Shown piece by piece: positions 59,087 through 64,000 of a DNA stretch of 64,000 nt. Source of the DNA: Bacillus thuringiensis (GTDB taxonomy: Bacteria; Bacillota; Bacilli; Bacillales; Bacillaceae_G); NCBI RefSeq assembly GCF_001182785.1, contig NZ_CP012099.1, positions 178,501 through 242,500 of the forward strand, given 5' to 3'. The position numbers and the translations under genes are program-made. Each line of letters starts with the position of its first letter. Position 1 is the first letter of the stretch. The notes below the pieces were generated by a model. The model ran no database searches, was not told where the DNA came from, and was given only the letters and a program-made list of their open reading frames with translations.

Positions 59087-60256
59087 ATGGAAGAAGCACC
59101 ATTTTACCGTGACACTTGGGTAGAAGTGGATTTAGATGCCATTTATAACAACGTTACGCATATTAAAGAGTTCATCCCAAGTAATGTAGAGATTTTTGCT
59201 GTAGTTAAAGCAAATGCATATGGGCACGATTATGTACCGGTGGCTAAAACGGCATTAGAAGCGGGTGCAACAAGGTTAGCAGTTGCTTTTTTAGATGAAG
59301 CTTTAGTGCTTCGGAGGGCTGGTATTACTGTGCCGATTTTAGTGTTAGGTCCCTCGCCGCCGCGTGATGTAAATGTAGCTGCTGAAAATGATGTAGCGCT
59401 AACTGTTTTTCAAAAAGAATGGGTGGACGAAGCAATTAAACTTTGGGATGGTTCATCTGTAATGAAATTCCATATTAACTTTGATAGTGGTATGGGGAGA
59501 ATTGGAATACGTGAAAGAAAAGAACTGAAAGCATTTTTAAAGAGTTTAGAAGGTGCACCGTTTTTAGAGTTAGAAGGAGTATACACGCATTTTGCAACGG
59601 CAGATGAGGTTGAGACTTCATATTTTGATAAGCAATATAACACGTTCTTAGAGCAGTTAAGTTGGTTGAAAGAATTCGGAGTGGATCCTAAGTTTGTCCA
59701 TACAGCTAATAGTGCTGCCACGTTACGTTTTCAAGGGATTACATTTAATGCAGTGCGAATTGGGATTGCAATGTATGGATTATCTCCTTCTGTAGAAATA
59801 CGTCCTTTTTTACCATTTGAATTAGAACCGGCGCTATCACTGCATACGAAAGTAGCTCATATTAAACAGGTGATTAAAGGTGATGGAATTAGTTATAATG
59901 TCACTTACCGAACGAAAACTGAAGAATGGATCGCGACTGTAGCGATTGGTTATGCAGATGGATGGCTTAGAAGATTACAAGGATTTGAAGTGCTTATAAA
60001 TGGTAAAAGGGTACCGATTGTAGGGCGAGTAACAATGGATCAGTTCATGATTCATCTTCCTTGTGAAGTGCCACTTGGTACGAAAGTTACGCTTATTGGA
60101 AGGCAGGGGGATGAGTATATTAGCGCTACAGAGGTTGCGGAATATTCAGGGACTATTAATTATGAAATTATTGCAACGATCAGTTTCCGTGTGCCAAGAA
60201 TATTTATACGGAATGGTAAGGTTGTAGAGATAATTAATTACTTGAACAATATATAG
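59087..60256 (+). CDS. alr: Alanine racemase
   Basis: A 389-residue fold-III PLP enzyme. The PLP lysine is in FAVVKANAYGHDYVPVA (near residue 43) and the catalytic Tyr in GDGISYNVTYRT. FVHTANSAATLRF and VGRVTMDQFMIHLP are family blocks. It makes D-Ala from L-Ala for peptidoglycan and acts upstream of ddl and murF in this window; it also works in spore germination control. RBS AAGGAAGTG. Confidence 0.94.
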   Translation: MEEAPFYRDTWVEVDLDAIYNNVTHIKEFIPSNVEIFAVVKANAYGHDYVPVAKTALEAGATRLAVAFLDEALVLRRAGITVPILVLGPSPPRDVNVAAENDVALTVFQKEWVDEAIKLWDGSSVMKFHINFDSGMGRIGIRERKELKAFLKSLEGAPFLELEGVYTHFATADEVETSYFDKQYNTFLEQLSWLKEFGVDPKFVHTANSAATLRFQGITFNAVRIGIAMYGLSPSVEIRPFLPFELEPALSLHTKVAHIKQVIKGDGISYNVTYRTKTEEWIATVAIGYADGWLRRLQGFEVLINGKRVPIVGRVTMDQFMIHLPCEVPLGTKVTLIGRQGDEYISATEVAEYSGTINYEIIATISFRVPRIFIRNGKVVEIINYLNNI

Positions 60257-60564
60257 AAGGTAGTATGATTGCTTCTTGTCATTGGAGTGACTGTTCATTG
60301 CTGGATAATAAGCTCTTTTTGATGAGAAGCTTTTTACTTATAATCATTTTTTATATAAGTTACACGTAAGTTTTGAAGAGGAGTTCTATTGTTTTTAGTT
60401 AGTTATGAGATAAAAAATTTAAGAAGATGAATGTTTTGTTTGTGAATTGGAAAACATAAGCAAGGAATAAGGAAGTCTTTGCAACAGGCTCCATACAATG
60501 GTATTATTACAATAGGTGTCATATATATATTTGGGTGTGTAGTTGACGGTGGAGGTGTATTTTT
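60257..60564 (+). other. Intergenic stretch before mazE
   Basis: AT-rich, 308 bases. I see a loose hairpin near 60310-60333 (AAGCTCTTT... AGAAGCTT) and nothing else that supports a gene; the mazEF promoter should lie here. Confidence 0.4.
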
Positions 60565-60852
60565 GTGTCCGAATCAAGTGTAACTACTGAAATCGTGGTT
60601 CGGTTGCCAAAGCAAATGGTAACGGAATTGGACGGAATTGGAAAACAAGAGAATAAGAATCGCCATGAACTAATTTGCCAGGCAACACAATTGTTATTGC
60701 GTCAACATAAGACGAAGAAACGCTACCAACATGAATCAATGCGACGTGGGTATATTGAAATGGGAAAAATTAATCTTGGTATTGCATCTGAAGCTTTCTT
60801 AGCGGAGTATGAAGCAGCTCATACAGTAGAACGCTTAGTTAGCGGGGGGTAA
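60565..60852 (+). CDS. ndoAI: Antitoxin EndoAI (MazE/NdoAI type)
   Basis: A 95-residue protein with an N-terminal ribbon-helix-helix fold ([19 protein letters not shown]) for DNA binding and dimerisation, and a C-terminal toxin-binding tail. GTG start after GGAGGTG. It neutralises the toxin encoded four bases downstream and represses the operon. Confidence 0.93.
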   Translation: MSESSVTTEIVVRLPKQMVTELDGIGKQENKNRHELICQATQLLLRQHKTKKRYQHESMRRGYIEMGKINLGIASEAFLAEYEAAHTVERLVSGG

Positions 60853-60856
60853 TATT

Positions 60857-61207
60857 TTGATTGTAAAACGCGGCGACGTGTATTTTGCAGACCTTTCCCC
60901 AGTTGTTGGTTCTGAGCAAGGAGGCGTTCGTCCGGTTCTTGTCATTCAAAATGACATCGGAAATCGTTTTAGTCCAACGGTGATTGTAGCGGCTATTACT
61001 GCACAGATTCAAAAAGCGAAATTACCCACTCATGTGGAAATTGATGCGAAAAAGTATGGTTTTGAGAGAGATTCTGTTATTTTACTTGAGCAGATTCGAA
61101 CAATCGATAAGCAACGCTTAACGGACAAAATCACTCATTTAGATGAAGTGATGATGAGTCGTGTAGATGAAGCGTTACAAATTAGTTTAGGACTAATAGA
61201 TTTTTAA
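60857..61207 (+). CDS. ndoA: Endoribonuclease toxin EndoA (MazF/NdoA)
   Basis: A 116-residue MazF-fold RNase; [20 protein letters not shown], then the [12 protein letters not shown] loop, and the RTIDKQRL segment. Nearly identical to B. subtilis NdoA, which cuts mRNA at UACAU. TTG start with GGGGGG upstream. Pair with the antitoxin above. Confidence 0.95.
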   Translation: MIVKRGDVYFADLSPVVGSEQGGVRPVLVIQNDIGNRFSPTVIVAAITAQIQKAKLPTHVEIDAKKYGFERDSVILLEQIRTIDKQRLTDKITHLDEVMMSRVDEALQISLGLIDF

Positions 61208-61218
61208 ATCGGCAGTTT

Positions 61219-61252
61219 AAGTTGCTCTCTTTGAAGGGCAACTTTTTTTTAT
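61219..61252 (+). terminator. Terminator after ndoA
   Basis: AGTTGCTC / GGGCAACT stem around TCTTTGAA, followed by nine T residues. Confidence 0.72.
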
Positions 61253-61269
61253 TATAGAGGAGGTTACGG

Positions 61270-63444
61270 TTGTATATGGAAATGGTAGATAATCGACAAG
61301 CGTTAATGAAAATGTTAGTGAAAGAATTAGGCTTTAGCGAAAAGCAAGTTCGTCATGTTATTCAATTAACAGAAGAAGGTAACACAGTTCCATTTATTGC
61401 TCGTTACCGAAAAGAATGGACAGGCTCTTTAGATGAGGTGCAAATTCGTGCGATTTTAGAGAGATGGCAATATATGATGCAACTTGAAGATAGGAAGGAA
61501 GAAGTTATTCGTCTTATTGATGAGAAGGGAAAACTGACAGGAGAGCTAAGACAGCAAATTGTTAAAGCTACAAAGTTGCAGGAAGTAGAAGATTTATATC
61601 GTCCATATAAAGAGAAAAGAAGAACGAAAGCAACGATTGCAAAAGAAAAAGGGTTAGAACCGTTAGCTGAATGGTTATTGTTATATAAGAAAGAAGAACC
61701 GGCTAAAAAGGCAGTGGAATTTATTAATGCAGAGAAAGAAGTGCAATCTGCAGAAGAAGCTTTACAAGGTGCACAAGATATTATTGCAGAAATGATTTCA
61801 GATGAAGCTGCGTATCGTAGTTGGATTCGAAATGTTACTTTTAGAAAAGGTATTATGTCTTCGTCTGTAAAAGGTGAAGAAAAAGATGAAAAGAATATAT
61901 ATGAAATGTATTACAGTTATGAAGAACCATTGCAAAAAGTAGTACCGCATCGTGTATTAGCAATGAATCGCGGTGAGAAAGAAGATATATTGAGAGTTTC
62001 TGTTGTCCCACCAGTAGATGAGATATTAAATTTCTTATATAAGAAAGTAATTCGTGATAACGATTCTAAAAGTGCGCATTATGTACAATTAGCGATTGAA
62101 GATGGTTATAAACGATTAATTCAATCTTCAATTGAAAGAGAAATTCGTAAAGAATTAACAGAAACAGCTGAAGAACAAGCGATACATATTTTCTCTGAGA
62201 ACTTACGTAACTTATTATTACAACCTCCGATGAAAGGGAAAGTCGTGCTAGCGGTAGATCCGGCATATAGAACTGGTTGTAAATTGTCTGTAGTAGATGA
62301 TACGGGGAAAGTACTACATATTGATGTTATTTATCCGCATCCGCCTGTTCGTAAATATGATGATGCAAAAATGAAAGTTCTTTCTATTATAGATAAATAT
62401 CAAGTTGAAATGATTGCAATTGGTAATGGGACAGCATCTAGAGAAACAGAAGAATTTATAGTAGATGTATTACAAAGTGTGAAACAGGACGTCTTTTATA
62501 TTATTGTAAATGAAGCGGGTGCTAGTGTATATTCAGCTTCTGATTTAGCCCGTGAGGAATTCCCAAATTTACAAGTTGAAGAGAGAAGTGCCGTTTCTAT
62601 TGGAAGACGTCTGCAAGATCCACTTGCTGAACTTGTGAAAATTGATCCTAAATCAGTTGGGGTTGGACAATACCAACATGATGTATCTCAAAAGAGATTG
62701 AATGAGTCATTAACATTTGTAGTAGAGACAGCTGTTAACCAAGTTGGGGTTAATGTAAATACGGCTTCGGTTGCATTGTTACAATATGTTTCAGGTTTAT
62801 CGAAAACTGTTGCGAAAAATATTGTGGCAAAGAGAGAAGAGGATGGGAAATTCACAAAGCGCACGGAACTAAAGAAAATCCCACGTTTAGGTGCAAAGAC
62901 GTACGAACAATGTATAGGTTTCTTGCGTATATTAGAAGGAGCGAATCCATTAGATCGAACAGGTATTCATCCCGAACAATATAAAAATGTTGAATTGTTA
63001 TTGAAGAGTTTAGGGTTATCGATAGATGACGTAGGACAACCGCAATTACAAAAGAGATTGGAAGAAGTGGAGATTTCTAAGTTGTCTCAAGAAACGGGAG
63101 TTGGGGAGCCGACGTTAGTTGATATTATAGATGCGCTCATTAGCCCGGAACGAGATATGAGGGATGAGTTGCCTAAACCACTTCTGAAAAAAGGAATTTT
63201 GAAATTAGAAGATTTAAAACGTGGTATGGAACTAGAAGGAACAGTGCGTAACGTTGTTGATTTTGGTGCTTTTGTTGATGTAGGCGTAAAGCAAGATGGT
63301 TTAGTGCATATTTCTAAGCTTAGTAAACAGTTTGTAAAGCATCCGTTAGATGTTGTATCAGTAGGACAAATTGTAAAAGTATGGGTAGATGATATTGATA
63401 CAAAAAAGGGACGCGTTGCACTATCTATGTTGCCGATTGAATAG
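61270..63444 (+). CDS. tex: Tex-family RNA-binding protein (S1 domain)
   Basis: A 724-residue protein. N-terminal Tex helical domain (EGNTVPFIARYRKEWTGSLD), YqgF/RNase H-like domain near residues 320-450 (VLAVDPAYRTGCKLSVVDD), helix-hairpin-helix units (LPRLGAKTYEQCIGFLRI-type region) and a C-terminal S1 domain (GTVRNVVDFGAFVDVGVKQD). It binds nucleic acids and is linked to transcription and RNA handling. TTG 61270 lies six bases after GGAGG; ATG 61276 is an alternative. Corresponds to B. subtilis YdcI. Confidence 0.92.
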   Translation: MYMEMVDNRQALMKMLVKELGFSEKQVRHVIQLTEEGNTVPFIARYRKEWTGSLDEVQIRAILERWQYMMQLEDRKEEVIRLIDEKGKLTGELRQQIVKATKLQEVEDLYRPYKEKRRTKATIAKEKGLEPLAEWLLLYKKEEPAKKAVEFINAEKEVQSAEEALQGAQDIIAEMISDEAAYRSWIRNVTFRKGIMSSSVKGEEKDEKNIYEMYYSYEEPLQKVVPHRVLAMNRGEKEDILRVSVVPPVDEILNFLYKKVIRDNDSKSAHYVQLAIEDGYKRLIQSSIEREIRKELTETAEEQAIHIFSENLRNLLLQPPMKGKVVLAVDPAYRTGCKLSVVDDTGKVLHIDVIYPHPPVRKYDDAKMKVLSIIDKYQVEMIAIGNGTASRETEEFIVDVLQSVKQDVFYIIVNEAGASVYSASDLAREEFPNLQVEERSAVSIGRRLQDPLAELVKIDPKSVGVGQYQHDVSQKRLNESLTFVVETAVNQVGVNVNTASVALLQYVSGLSKTVAKNIVAKREEDGKFTKRTELKKIPRLGAKTYEQCIGFLRILEGANPLDRTGIHPEQYKNVELLLKSLGLSIDDVGQPQLQKRLEEVEISKLSQETGVGEPTLVDIIDALISPERDMRDELPKPLLKKGILKLEDLKRGMELEGTVRNVVDFGAFVDVGVKQDGLVHISKLSKQFVKHPLDVVSVGQIVKVWVDDIDTKKGRVALSMLPIE

Positions 63445-63449
63445 TAAGA

Positions 63450-63480
63450 GAAGAGAGCAGATGAAACTGCTCTTTTTTTA
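63450..63480. terminator. Terminator between tex and convergent cmpA
   Basis: AGAGCAG / CTGCTCT around ATGAAA, T-run on the plus side. Confidence 0.8.
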
Positions 63481-63501
63481 TAGAATAAAAAGTGTAATGG
63501 A

Positions 63502-63618
63502 TTATGAGTTTTGATGTATTTTGCTATAATAAAACCAGCATTCATTTAGCAATTTAATTTGATACCGGTTTTTTTCGAAATATGCACGTTGCATCTGTTT
63601 TTTTAGCCACGTAGGCAT
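63502..63618 (-). CDS. cmpA: Cortex morphogenetic protein CmpA, 38 aa
   Basis: Starts MPTWLKKQMQRAYFEKN and goes on RYQIKLLNECWFYY, matching B. subtilis CmpA (37 residues) almost throughout. CmpA is a sporulation protein that, with ClpXP, checks spore coat (SpoIVA) assembly before cortex formation. AAGGAGGGAT lies seven bases upstream. Convergent to tex and divergent from sprT. Confidence 0.88.
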   Translation of the reverse strand: MPTWLKKQMQRAYFEKNRYQIKLLNECWFYYSKIHQNS

Positions 63619-63813
63619 AGGAATCCCTCCTTGTTTAATCCTACTCTCAAAAATCTAAAGTGCTATTGATGAGAGGTTGGTGAGTGGATTTCTATTCATG
63701 TTGTGTTTTTAGAAACCACGCGTCTTGAATGAGGATGGGTATATGTACTATTTAATATATGTATAAGAAGCGTGAAAAGTGTAAAAATATTTTTTTGTTT
63801 AGGAGGAATGAGA

Positions 63814-64000
63814 ATGGACGAGGAAGAAATTCAACGGCTAGTGGAAGAAGTATCGCTACAATACTTCGGAATGCCATTTTTACATAAAGCAACGTTCAAT
63901 AGTAGGCTGCGTACAACTGGTGGGCGTTATCTGTTGAAGAGTCACAATGTTGAACTGAATTATCGATATTACGAAATGTATGGTAAGGAGGAGTTAATCG
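63814..64000 (+). CDS. SprT-like metalloprotease family protein (N-terminal part)
   Basis: ATG follows AGGAGG by seven bases. The first 62 residues ([53 protein letters not shown]) match the N-terminus of the YdcK/SprT-like family; the zinc-binding HExxH part lies beyond the window edge. Same position as in B. subtilis, after tex and cmpA. Confidence 0.85.
   Translation, partial: MDEEEIQRLVEEVSLQYFGMPFLHKATFNSRLRTTGGRYLLKSHNVELNYRYYEMYGKEELI

Noticed and set aside
1..64000. CRISPR array, prophage, insertion sequence, tRNA or rRNA
   Set aside because: I looked for repeat-spacer layout, transposase or integrase frames and tRNA/rRNA signatures and saw none. The only long tandem repeat is the coding array at 43725-44328.

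Overview
The window reads as about 64 kb of chromosome from a Bacillus cereus group bacterium (cereus/anthracis/thuringiensis type). The DNA is AT-rich, ribosome binding sites are strong (AAGGAGG-like), and GTG and TTG starts are common. The right-hand gene order uvsE - rhomboid - acpS - lolA-like lipoprotein - alr - mazE/mazF - tex - cmpA - sprT matches the Bacillus alr/ndoA neighbourhood. A perfect parS site (35874-35889) places it in the origin-proximal part of the chromosome. I saw no tRNA, rRNA, CRISPR, prophage or insertion sequence. All calls come from reading the sequence; no search was run.

Left third (1-20 kb): a Bcr/CflA drug exporter, two small unknowns, a frameshifted small membrane-protein gene, and a five-gene Opp/Dpp-type ABC importer under a SAM-I riboswitch. 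Then come a YusW-like lipoprotein, an AraC-type regulator with an unusual C-terminal domain, a pair of overlapping membrane peptides, and two tandem paralogous oligopeptide-binding lipoproteins, the upstream one under a second SAM-I riboswitch. These are followed by proC-yvgN, pnuC, glcU and modAB with a divergent HTH/substrate-binding regulator.

Middle (20-36 kb): ordinary genes (LysR regulator with divergent EamA exporter, PlsC-like acyltransferase, LacI regulator, YitT, TatD, DUF2334, lytic transglycosylase, GalT/HIT-like, ABC-F) are interleaved with many tiny peptide genes. Eight copies of one exact-length 40-bp promoter element, CTTACA-N4-TGTAAG-N5-TGTAAK-N-TAATTCGATAGT, stand in front of these peptide genes, of a YxeA homologue and of a possible small RNA. 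The inverted repeat has the form of the box described for BceR/YxdJ-type response regulators that respond to peptide antibiotics, and yxeA belongs to the YxdJ-controlled operon of B. subtilis. The region therefore looks like a peptide-stress regulon of hydrophobic micropeptides. I consider this the most interesting system in the window.

Right half (36-64 kb): a second complete Opp/Dpp operon with an attenuator-like hairpin after the binding-protein gene; a HAD phosphatase; a perfect 151-bp tandem array encoding four identical 35-residue peptides plus a divergent fifth, of the same family as the middle-region peptides; the tyrosine/homogentisate catabolic operon (hppD, fumarylacetoacetase-like, hmgA); an APC amino-acid permease; an MFS exporter; ddl and murF (peptidoglycan precursor synthesis); cshA with a terminator-like leader; and the uvsE-to-sprT block, which ends inside sprT at the window edge.
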